DNA of 64,000 bases from UBA1081 sp045636025 (lineage in GTDB: Bacteria > Bacillota > Clostridia > Oscillospirales > Acutalibacteraceae): assembly GCA_045636025.1 (NCBI GenBank), contig JAZTWP010000052.1, positions 31,875-95,874 of the forward strand, written 5' to 3'. The first letter of the stretch is position 1; each line of letters begins with the position of its first letter. Below, in pieces: positions 52,816-59,956 of the stretch. Under the pieces are notes generated by a model. The model did no database searches, was not told where the DNA came from, and saw only the letters and a program-made list of their open reading frames with translations. The position numbers were made by a program, and so were the translations under genes.

Positions 52816-53481
52816 ATGAAAAGATTTTTATGTATAATTTTCGTTTTCGCGCTTTTACTCTGTACTGCAGCATGTGCCGGCTCAGACGTTGATAAGCAGA
52901 ATGACGGACCTTTTTATGAGGAATTTCCTACAGGTGATGAAATTTTTACAGTAATCCTTGAAAAAAATCCTCAGGCAACAATTACAATGTCTGACGGATC
53001 AAAAATTGTTGTAGAACTTAGTTATGACGCTGCTCCCAATACAGTTTCAAGCTTTATTGCATATGCAAATGCAGACATCTATAATGAACTTGTTTTTGCA
53101 AGAGCAAAAAGTGATTATAATAATGTAAATTTCTTTATTAACACCGGTCTTGCTGAGGGGACATATGTTGCTCCGTTTTACACATTAGGAGAAATTGAGA
53201 ACAATCCTATGACACACGCAAGAGGTGTTATTACGATGAATCCGACAGAAGCCGGAAACCTTTCAGGTCTTTTTTCAATTATGACAAAAGATAAAGCATA
53301 TTTTGACGGTCAGTGCGCACCGTTTGGTAAAGTTATTGAAGGAATGGATGTTGTTGATAAAATTGCTTCAATGGAAAAAAATGAAGACGGTAAGATTATT
53401 GAGCCTCTCAAGATAACTTCTGTTGAAATTGAAATGTTTGATCAGAAAATTCCTGATCCAACAATTATCCGTAATGATTAA
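52816..53481 (+). CDS. Cyclophilin-like lipoprotein, degenerate active site
   Basis: Exported lipoprotein (signal peptide, lipobox LCTAACAG) with a cyclophilin-type fold. The overall pattern is kept (VELSYDAAPNTVSSFIAYANADIYNELVFARA, MTHARGVITMNP, FGKVIEGMDVVDKIASM). Catalytic positions differ: the expected FHRxxxxFMIQGG reads VFARAKSDYNNVNFFINTG, and SQFFI is replaced by SGLFSI. It may be a chaperone or binding domain rather than an isomerase. AAGGAG precedes the ATG. A canonical cyclophilin follows immediately. Confidence 0.8.
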   Translation: MKRFLCIIFVFALLLCTAACAGSDVDKQNDGPFYEEFPTGDEIFTVILEKNPQATITMSDGSKIVVELSYDAAPNTVSSFIAYANADIYNELVFARAKSDYNNVNFFINTGLAEGTYVAPFYTLGEIENNPMTHARGVITMNPTEAGNLSGLFSIMTKDKAYFDGQCAPFGKVIEGMDVVDKIASMEKNEDGKIIEPLKITSVEIEMFDQKIPDPTIIRND

Positions 53482-53492
53482 AGGTGAGTAAA

Positions 53493-54227
53493 ATGAAAAA
53501 AATTATTAGTTTAATATTAGTATTTGCACTTTCTTTATCTGTATTTGCAATGTCAGGCTGTACAAAAAAATCTGAATTAACCTCAGACTCAGGTAATTCA
53601 GTCGGACTGAATTCTGATAATAAATCTGATAAGGATTCCAATAACAACACAGATAAAAATAATAATTCTGATGATAATATTCCTGAAGATGCGTCAAATC
53701 CTGTTGCAAAAATTACAGTTAAAGATTTTGGAACAATGACTGTTGAGCTTTATTATGAAAAGGCTCCCAACACAGTAAAGAATTTCATTTCTCTTGCAAA
53801 TTCAGGTTATTATAATGGTCTTACATTCCATAGAATTTATTCAGGATTTATGATTCAGGGCGGATGTCCTCTCGGTACTGGAACCGGTGATCCCGGTTAT
53901 TCAATCAAAGGTGAATTTTCTTCAAACGGTTTCTCTCAGAATGACATAAAGCATGAACGTGGAGTGATTTCCATGGCAAGAAGCGGACATCCTGATTCAG
54001 CAGGCAGTCAGTTCTTTATTATGCACCAGGACGCATCTCATCTTGACGGTTTATACGCAGCATTCGGTAAGGTTATTAATGGTTTAGATATTCTTGATGC
54101 AATTGCATCTGTTGATGTTCAATACAATATGGGCGGTGAAAAATCTGACCCTATCAAAGATGTTGTTATTGAGTCAATAACTGTTGAAACCTTCAGTATT
54201 GATTACGGTGAACCTGAAAAAGTATAA
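53493..54227 (+). CDS. Peptidyl-prolyl cis-trans isomerase, cyclophilin-type lipoprotein
   Basis: Exported lipoprotein (lipobox FAMSGCTKK), an Asn/Asp/Ser-rich linker (~residues 25-70), then a complete cyclophilin domain: FHRIYSGFMIQGGCPLGTGTGDPGYSIKGEF, HERGVISMAR, DSAGSQFFIMHQDASHLDGLYAAFGKVI. It catalyses proline isomerisation, probably to fold exported proteins at the cell surface. AAGGTGAG lies before the ATG; an in-frame GTG inside that site is not used. Tandem with the degenerate copy. Confidence 0.93.
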   Translation: MKKIISLILVFALSLSVFAMSGCTKKSELTSDSGNSVGLNSDNKSDKDSNNNTDKNNNSDDNIPEDASNPVAKITVKDFGTMTVELYYEKAPNTVKNFISLANSGYYNGLTFHRIYSGFMIQGGCPLGTGTGDPGYSIKGEFSSNGFSQNDIKHERGVISMARSGHPDSAGSQFFIMHQDASHLDGLYAAFGKVINGLDILDAIASVDVQYNMGGEKSDPIKDVVIESITVETFSIDYGEPEKV

Positions 54228-54263
54228 AATTTTCATATTTAGGAAAAAAAATTTCAAAAACTA

Positions 54264-54292
54264 TTGATTTCTAATTATTGCTAATGTATAAT
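54264..54292 (+). promoter_or_regulatory. Promoter of the 39-aa small-protein gene
   Basis: TTGATT (54264-54269), 17-base spacer, TATAAT (54287-54292), about 35 bases before the start codon. Confidence 0.75.
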
Positions 54293-54326
54293 TAATATAT
54301 CATATTGTGAAAGGAAGGCGACATTC

Positions 54327-54446
54327 ATGAAAGCAATTCTTCATCTCCTCAAGCTCATCGTTAAGGCAATGTGGAAGCTTGGTATCATCGGCTGGGACGA
54401 TGTTTTCAAGTTCGCAGAGGAATACTCAATCATCGATATGTTCTAA
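54327..54446 (+). CDS. Orphan small protein, 39 aa, amphipathic
   Basis: A 39-residue reading frame with its own promoter, an AAAGGAAGG ribosome site 8-10 bases upstream, and its own terminator just after the stop. It has a complete monocistronic architecture. The product begins MKAILHLLKLIVKAMWKLG: hydrophobic residues spaced with Lys and His give a cationic amphipathic helix. An acidic second part follows (IIGWDDVFKFAEEYSIIDMF). Codons are strongly biased (CTC, ATC, AAG, GGC), as in the highly expressed genes here. I do not recognise the family. Confidence 0.75.
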   Translation: MKAILHLLKLIVKAMWKLGIIGWDDVFKFAEEYSIIDMF

Positions 54447-54457
54447 TTTCTGAACAT

Positions 54458-54497
54458 AAAACCCGCTATGGTAATCATAGTGGGTTTTTCTTTTTAT
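54458..54497 (+). terminator. Terminator of the 39-aa small-protein gene
   Basis: Thirteen-base stem AAAACCCGCTATG (54458-54470)/CATAGTGGGTTTT (54476-54488), five-base loop, then TTTCTTTTT. Confidence 0.9.
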
Positions 54498-54541
54498 TCA
54501 TAATTAATCGGATATTTTAATAATATTTATCAGGTGATGTT

Positions 54542-55267
54542 ATGAAGTACTTGATTAATTACGTCCGTTATTCTATAATAGCAGTAGTACTGATTTTTAT
54601 TGTTGTTATCTCAACAAAATTTTCTGATGTTTCTGTCAATTCTGAAACTGATGATATTCCTGTCATAATTATCGATGCAGGTCATGGCGGTGTTGACGGA
54701 GGCGCAGTTGCTGAAGATGGTACTGTTGAAAAAGATGTAAACCTTGATATAGCTCTTAGATTAAATGATTTGCTCGTTTCTCAAGGTTATAAAACAATTC
54801 TTACTCGTGATGGCGATTATTCGATTCATGAAGATTGTGCAGACACTATCAGGAAGCAAAAAGTTTCAGACCTCCATAATCGTCTTGAAATTGTGAACAG
54901 TAATAAGAATGCTATACTTGTTTCTATTCATCAGAATTATTTCACAGAAAGTAAATACAACGGCACTCAGGTTTTTTATTCTCCTAATGCGTCTGAAAGC
55001 TCTTTGTTAGCCAATTGTATTCAGAAAAGTGTTGTAAGTCAGTTGCAACCTGATAATACAAGACAAATTAAGAAAAGCGACAGTTCAATCTTTTTGCTGT
55101 ATAATGCGCAGATACCATCTGTAATGGTTGAATGCGGTTTTTTGTCAAATCGCATTGAAACAGAAAAACTCAATGATGAAAAATACAGACAGCAGATGTC
55201 AGAAGCCGTCTGTGACGGAATAATAAAATATTTATGTAGCCGTGAGGAAAGTCTTTCTGCGGCTTGA
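54542..55267 (+). CDS. cwlD: N-acetylmuramoyl-L-alanine amidase, CwlD type
   Basis: Amidase_3 zinc enzyme with one N-terminal membrane helix (~10-27). Motifs: IIDAGHGGVDGGA (zinc His), VEKDVNLDIALRL, TRDGDYSI, LVSIHQNYF (zinc His) and VMVECGFLSNRIE (catalytic Glu). This matches CwlD, needed with PdaA to make muramic-delta-lactam in spore cortex, and suggests the organism is a spore former or descended from one. 241 residues, normal size. GGTGATG ribosome region upstream. Confidence 0.9.
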   Translation: MKYLINYVRYSIIAVVLIFIVVISTKFSDVSVNSETDDIPVIIIDAGHGGVDGGAVAEDGTVEKDVNLDIALRLNDLLVSQGYKTILTRDGDYSIHEDCADTIRKQKVSDLHNRLEIVNSNKNAILVSIHQNYFTESKYNGTQVFYSPNASESSLLANCIQKSVVSQLQPDNTRQIKKSDSSIFLLYNAQIPSVMVECGFLSNRIETEKLNDEKYRQQMSEAVCDGIIKYLCSREESLSAA

Positions 55268-55283
55268 AACAGAGAGTGATAAA

Positions 55284-56651
55284 ATGGCACAGAAGTCTAA
55301 AAATGTATTTGTATGTACCGATTGCGGATATGAATCTGCAAAATGGTACGGTCAATGTCCCGGCTGCGGTGAATGGAATACTATGGAAGAAACAGTGATT
55401 AATTCTGTCGCTGCAAAAAAACATTCAACTTATTCAGGTGCTAGTCGGGCTGTTGTTATTGATGAGATAAGTGAAATGGGAGAAATCCGTTATGATACAG
55501 GTATTTCCGAATTCAATCGTGTACTTGGCGGAGGTCTTGTAAAAGGTTCGCTTGTACTTATCGGCGGTGACCCCGGAATCGGTAAATCTACAATTCTTCT
55601 TCAGGCTTGCCAGTATCTTTCTGAAAACAAAAAAGTTCTTTATGTGTCGGGTGAAGAATCTGCAAGTCAGATAAAACTCAGAGCATCAAGACTCGGTGTA
55701 ATCAGTAAAAATCTTTATGTGCTTTGTGAAACAGATGCTGAATATATTGCTGAGCTTATAAGAACAGATAAGCCTGATGTTGTTATTGTTGACTCAATTC
55801 AGACTATGAGTATAACTGATATTCAGTCTTCCACAGGCAGTGTGACTCAGGTCAGAGAATGCACAAATCTCTTTATGAGAACCGCAAAATCTCTTGCTGT
55901 GCCTGTATTTATTGTCGGTCATGTAAATAAAGACGGCAATATTGCAGGTCCCAAAGTTCTTGAACATATAGTTGATACAGTTCTTTATTTTGAAGGCGAT
56001 AAAAATATGTCCTACAGAATATTAAGAGCTGTTAAGAACAGATTCGGATCCACTAATGAAATAGGTGTCTTCACAATGAATGATTCTGGTCTTGAGGAGG
56101 TTCCCAACCCGTCTAAAATGCTTCTTGAAGGAAGACCTAAAAACACCTCAGGAACTTGTGTTATGTGTGTTATGGAAGGCTCCAGACCAATTCTTGCTGA
56201 AGTTCAAGCATTGGTAACTCCTACAGGATTCGGAACACCAAGAAGAATGACAAATGGTTATGATTTCAATAGAATGGCAATGCTGATTGCTGTTCTTGAG
56301 AAACGTGCAGGTTATTTCTTTGCAAATACAGATTGTTATCTGAATATTATTGGCGGTCTTAAAATTGACGAACCTGCATCTGATCTTTCTGTTGTGCTTG
56401 CTCTTGTTTCATCTCTTAAAGATATGATTCTTAAAGATGATGTTATTGCGTTTGGTGAAATAGGTCTTGCGGGTGAAATCAGGGGAGTTTCAAATGCACG
56501 TCAGCGCGTCAATGAAGCTGTCAGAATGGGATTCAGAAAGATTATAATCCCTTATCATAATTACAAGAGTTTGCCTGATGATGTTAAAAGTCAGGCAGAG
56601 ATTGTCGGTGTAAAAAGCATCAGAGACGCTTTCACTGAGATTGTATTGTGA
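55284..56651 (+). CDS. radA: DNA repair protein RadA
   Basis: RecA-like branch-migration ATPase of homologous recombination. N-terminal zinc finger CTDCG...CPGCGEW (residues ~9-31), Walker A GGDPGIGKST (~93), RadA-specific KNRFGS (~251), and a C-terminal Lon-like domain (LAGEIRGVSNARQRVNEAVRMGF). The ATG MAQKSK is preferred; longer in-frame starts lie inside cwlD. It is 16 bases downstream of cwlD and probably in the same transcript. Confidence 0.95.
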   Translation: MAQKSKNVFVCTDCGYESAKWYGQCPGCGEWNTMEETVINSVAAKKHSTYSGASRAVVIDEISEMGEIRYDTGISEFNRVLGGGLVKGSLVLIGGDPGIGKSTILLQACQYLSENKKVLYVSGEESASQIKLRASRLGVISKNLYVLCETDAEYIAELIRTDKPDVVIVDSIQTMSITDIQSSTGSVTQVRECTNLFMRTAKSLAVPVFIVGHVNKDGNIAGPKVLEHIVDTVLYFEGDKNMSYRILRAVKNRFGSTNEIGVFTMNDSGLEEVPNPSKMLLEGRPKNTSGTCVMCVMEGSRPILAEVQALVTPTGFGTPRRMTNGYDFNRMAMLIAVLEKRAGYFFANTDCYLNIIGGLKIDEPASDLSVVLALVSSLKDMILKDDVIAFGEIGLAGEIRGVSNARQRVNEAVRMGFRKIIIPYHNYKSLPDDVKSQAEIVGVKSIRDAFTEIVL

Positions 56652-57358
56652 TGAGAAAGAAAGTTATTTTAAGTTCATCTGCAGTTTATCTTGCAGAATA
56701 TATTCAATCAATGGGTGTTGATGTGTTTGCCGATTATTGTAATTTGTCTGTAGATAAACGTATTTCTGATCATGCAGATGTGTCGTATTTCTTTGATTCT
56801 CAAGATACGCTGTTTGTCTCAAAATCTGTTGAAGATACAATTGACAGTTTCAGAGATGTATATAAAAATGTTGTTATTGTTCAGGATGAGCAGACCGAAA
56901 ATTACCCGTTTGATGTACAGCTCAATTGTGTTGCTGTTGGTAAACACTTTATCTGTAATAAAAAAACTGTTTCAAAACAGATACTTGAGCATATGAAAAA
57001 TCTTGGTTTTGAAATTATAAATGTAAATCAGGGATACACGAAATGTTCTGTTTTACCCGTTACCGAGAATGCAATAATAACTGATGATTCATCTGTTTAT
57101 GATGTTTGTCAAAAACATAATATCGATGTTTTGCTTATTTCTAAGGGAAATATAAAACTTCAAGGTTTTCCTTACGGTTTTATTGGTGGGACAGGCGGTA
57201 AAATTTCAGTTAATAAGATTTTATTTAATGGAGATATCAGAAATCATTGCGATTATGATAAAATTGAAATGTTTCTGAAACAACATAATATAGATTGGGT
57301 ATGTACAGAAGGTGAACTCATTGATATCGGAAGTATATTACCTTTGTATAAAGTATAG
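56651..57358 (+). CDS. DUF6873-type GME-fold protein of unknown function
   Basis: 235-residue cytoplasmic protein resembling a clostridial family predicted to have the guanidine-modifying-enzyme (pentein) fold. Conserved-looking pieces are VNQGYTKCSVLPVTENAIITDD, FPYGFIGGTGGKIS and VNKILFNGD. The Cys in TKCSVLPV and the acidic residues may form an active site, but no reaction is known to me. The ATG overlaps the radA stop by one base (TGATG). A 39-residue small-protein gene follows. Confidence 0.65.
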   Translation: MRKKVILSSSAVYLAEYIQSMGVDVFADYCNLSVDKRISDHADVSYFFDSQDTLFVSKSVEDTIDSFRDVYKNVVIVQDEQTENYPFDVQLNCVAVGKHFICNKKTVSKQILEHMKNLGFEIINVNQGYTKCSVLPVTENAIITDDSSVYDVCQKHNIDVLLISKGNIKLQGFPYGFIGGTGGKISVNKILFNGDIRNHCDYDKIEMFLKQHNIDWVCTEGELIDIGSILPLYKV

Positions 57359-57369
57359 GAGTGGTTAAA

Positions 57370-57489
57370 ATGAAGAAAAATAATGTAAAAAGTCCGCTTT
57401 CAACTTTAATGGCGTTTTTTACGCTTGCAACTATCTGGAAATTTGCAAAAAAAATGATAAAGAAATATCATCTGAAGAATGATATATAA
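57370..57489 (+). CDS. Small basic protein with one hydrophobic segment, 39 aa
   Basis: 39-residue frame starting 11 bases after the DUF6873 stop, with TAGGAGTGG about six bases before the ATG and a strong terminator right after the stop. The product has a basic N-terminus (MKKNNVKSP), a short hydrophobic stretch (LSTLMAFFTLATIW) and a basic tail (KFAKKMIKKYHLK), suggesting membrane association. Not recognised. Position makes it the last gene of the cwlD-radA transcript. Confidence 0.65.
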   Translation: MKKNNVKSPLSTLMAFFTLATIWKFAKKMIKKYHLKNDI

Positions 57490-57522
57490 AAAGAAGAGAC
57501 ACATCAGTGTCTCTTCTTTTTA
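57489..57522. terminator. Bidirectional terminator, end of the radA operon
   Basis: Stem AAGAAGAGACAC (57491-57502)/GTGTCTCTTCTT (57507-57518), ATCA loop, T run following; the A run before it serves the minus strand. Confidence 0.9.
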
Positions 57523-57526
57523 TGTG

Positions 57527-58219
57527 TTAATCTTTATCGTTTTCATAATCCTGCCATATGAAGTCAGCACCGTCAGCAAACCAGTCATCTTCTGCTTCTT
57601 CTCTTATTGTAAAAGGAACTTCATCTGTAACTTCCACTTTTCTGAGTCTTGACCAAATTGAAGCGTTGAGAGATAACATGTAGCCGCAACCTGAAGGTGT
57701 TCGCCAATCTGTAATTGGTGCTTCAGGTAGACCAAATGCAGCAAGAAGAGACATTATTATGCCACCATGAGTAATGATTGCGCATTCTCTTGTCCCTGTT
57801 TTGAGAAGTCCCTCTATGATTTTTATAAAACCGTTGCAGATTCTTGTGCTGAACTGACCGTTTGATTCTCCAAAGGGCGGAGCTGCATCATTGCCGCCAC
57901 GCAGCCAGTTTGCAAAATCTTCATTATCGCTGAGTTCATCAGCAGTCATACCTTCAAATTCACCGAAATTACACTCTGTCAGCTCAGATAAGATAATGGG
58001 TTCTTTGTCTGGATAAATGATTGTTGATGTTTCAAGGCATCTTTTAAGCGGACTTGAGAAAACAGCTTCAACATCAGGATAATATCCTGTTGTTGATAAT
58101 TCAACAAGCTGTTTTTTGCCTTCTTCGCAGAGAGCTTCGTCTGTATGGCCGATATATCTGCCCTCAAGTGCGCCCTGAGTAAGACCGTTTCTTATAAGGT
58201 ATATTTTATAGTTTCTCAT
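57527..58219 (-). CDS. Histidine phosphatase superfamily homologue lacking the nucleophilic histidine
   Basis: 230-residue phosphoglycerate-mutase-like protein. The family layout is kept: first motif at residues 10-12, YIGHTDEALCEEGKKQL, FSSPLKRCLETSTI (Arg), NFGEFEGMTADEL (Glu) and ITHGGIIMSLL (second His). The universal RHG motif reads RNG (codon AAC for Asn11), so the phospho-accepting histidine is missing. It may be inactive, a binding protein, or use another mechanism. In sequence it resembles CobC-type phosphatases. A C-terminal acidic tail (EEAEDDWFADGADF) is present. Confidence 0.82.
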   Translation of the reverse strand: MRNYKIYLIRNGLTQGALEGRYIGHTDEALCEEGKKQLVELSTTGYYPDVEAVFSSPLKRCLETSTIIYPDKEPIILSELTECNFGEFEGMTADELSDNEDFANWLRGGNDAAPPFGESNGQFSTRICNGFIKIIEGLLKTGTRECAIITHGGIIMSLLAAFGLPEAPITDWRTPSGCGYMLSLNASIWSRLRKVEVTDEVPFTIREEAEDDWFADGADFIWQDYENDKD

Positions 58220-58231
58220 TAATTTTAATCC

Positions 58232-58260
58232 TTTACAAAATGATATTTCTGTTGTAAAAT
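58232..58260 (+). promoter_or_regulatory. Promoter of the XRE regulator gene
   Basis: TTTACA (58232-58237), 17-base spacer, TAAAAT (58255-58260). Confidence 0.6.
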
Positions 58261-58291
58261 AATATACATCAATATTTGCGAGGTGTCAAGT

Positions 58292-58906
58292 ATGAGTGCC
58301 GATTTTGCATTAAGACTTACTGATTTACGAAAAGAAAAAAATCTGAGTCAGAAAGAAGCTGCATCATTTCTTGGTGTATCTCAGGCTTTGCTTTCTCATT
58401 ATGAAAAGGGGATTAGGGAATGTAAACTTGATTTTCTGAAAAAAGCTTGCGATTTTTATGATGTGACATCAGACTATCTTCTCGGCATATCAGATAACAG
58501 ACACGGTCTTAACGAAATATATTCAAAAGAACAACTTGTTACCGATAGTGAATTGAAGTTCAAGACTGTTTTCAGAGCTCTTGTAAGCCTTACAGAACAG
58601 TTCAGTCTTGCCGGTGACAACGTGGAAAGTCATATAAGAGAAGAAATGCTTCTTACTGTCTATCGTTTTGCTTTGCAGAGTGTCAAGTATGGTATTTCTG
58701 ATAAAAGTTGGTTTGATTTTGATGTGAAAGATGGCGAAGTGCTTGCTGCTCGAATTATTGATCGCATGATTTTCGGTTCAAGACAGAAAGATAAAAACGA
58801 ACAGTTCTCATATAAGGATGAGCCTGAGTTTCTTAAAACTGTAATCAGCAATTCAGAATCTCTAATTAAAGAATATTATTCAAAAATGCTTTATACTAAT
58901 GATTAA
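58292..58906 (+). CDS. XRE-family helix-turn-helix transcriptional regulator
   Basis: 204-residue protein with an N-terminal HTH_3 domain (residues ~5-60: LTDLRKEKNLSQKEAASFLGVSQALLSHYEKG, then FYDVTSDYLLG). A ~140-residue C-terminal helical region is unlike peptidase-type repressors and may be a ligand or dimer domain. Target genes are not known; it is divergent from the histidine-phosphatase homologue, which it may control. GAGGTG precedes the ATG. Confidence 0.85.
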   Translation: MSADFALRLTDLRKEKNLSQKEAASFLGVSQALLSHYEKGIRECKLDFLKKACDFYDVTSDYLLGISDNRHGLNEIYSKEQLVTDSELKFKTVFRALVSLTEQFSLAGDNVESHIREEMLLTVYRFALQSVKYGISDKSWFDFDVKDGEVLAARIIDRMIFGSRQKDKNEQFSYKDEPEFLKTVISNSESLIKEYYSKMLYTND

Positions 58907-58923
58907 TATATTATAAAAAAATA

Positions 58924-58953
58924 AGAGCACCGTTTTAACGGTGCTCTGTTTTG
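58924..58953. terminator. Bidirectional terminator between convergent genes
   Basis: Ten-base stem AGAGCACCGT (58924-58933)/ACGGTGCTCT (58938-58947), four-base loop, TGTTTTG tail. Confidence 0.85.
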
Positions 58954-58955
58954 TA

Positions 58956-59879
58956 TTATTTGGATGTTTCCCAGCCTTCTGTGCCGAGCCAGTCAAAGCT
59001 GTAGTTCTTTTCATCAGTAAGTCTGAACTGAACCTGAATGTCATTTGCATAAGCGAATGAACCTTTGCATGTGAGATTTGCTTTAACATCAGAAACAACA
59101 ACAATCTTGAAGTTTGTAATTCTGCCTGTTGACTTGTATGTGCCGTCATCCTGCTTTTCAAGTTCAACGCTGAGATTGATTGTTGAATATGTCTTTTCAT
59201 CTTCTGTATTTACATAAACATATTCTGATGTGTAATCATTGATAGTTGCATAATCTGCACATTCTTTGTTCATAGCTGTAAGAACATCATTCTTATTTCT
59301 TGAACCGAAAACATTGTTGATTGTATCAGCTTCATTGTTAAGAACGATGCTGATGTTGATGTTGTTGCCGTCTGCACTGCATGCTGCTGAAGCTACATTA
59401 TCAACTGTGAGCTTTGAATCAGCTGAATCAAAAGGATAGATGATTGTGCTGATTGATGTTTCTGTATCACCGAAAGCGATTGATCTGTTATCTGTTGCGA
59501 TTTTGCCGAGCACTCTGTCTTTGATAGCTTTAGCTGAATCATTAAGTGATGCGAGAGCATCGTTTTCAGTTGCTTCGCCTGTTTTTGCATCATATGAAAG
59601 AATTTTGATGTTGTTTACGCTGAGTCCTTCAGATGTTTTTACACCGGGCTTGTTTTTTTCTGTGAATGTTTTGTCATTCTGAACAGAAGAGATTATGTTA
59701 TTATAGAATGCAATTATTTCAGCAGTTGAAGAGGGAAGTCCGTCACCTGTGTCAATTGTTGCCGCAACAAAAACATCAGAAGACTCTTCTTCTTCGACAG
59801 TTGCTGTACATCCTGTGAATGATGCTGCAACAGAAATGCAAAGCATAATTGCAATCAATAAGGAAAGTGTTTTTTTCAT
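58956..59879 (-). CDS. Putative lipoprotein of unknown function
   Basis: 307 residues with a lipoprotein signal (MKKTLSLLIAIMLCISVAASFTGCT, Cys24 as lipidation site), then a short acidic stretch (VEEEESSDV). The mature part seems to hold two alpha/beta halves separated near residue 150; I do not recognise a family. AAAGGGG is located just upstream of the ATG, and it is monocistronic. Confidence 0.75.
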   Translation of the reverse strand: MKKTLSLLIAIMLCISVAASFTGCTATVEEEESSDVFVAATIDTGDGLPSSTAEIIAFYNNIISSVQNDKTFTEKNKPGVKTSEGLSVNNIKILSYDAKTGEATENDALASLNDSAKAIKDRVLGKIATDNRSIAFGDTETSISTIIYPFDSADSKLTVDNVASAACSADGNNINISIVLNNEADTINNVFGSRNKNDVLTAMNKECADYATINDYTSEYVYVNTEDEKTYSTINLSVELEKQDDGTYKSTGRITNFKIVVVSDVKANLTCKGSFAYANDIQVQFRLTDEKNYSFDWLGTEGWETSK

Positions 59880-59956
59880 TAAAATTTACCCCTTTCGGAA
59901 TATTTGATATTGAAATGATTATATCATACAAAAATTGATTTTACAATACTAAAATA

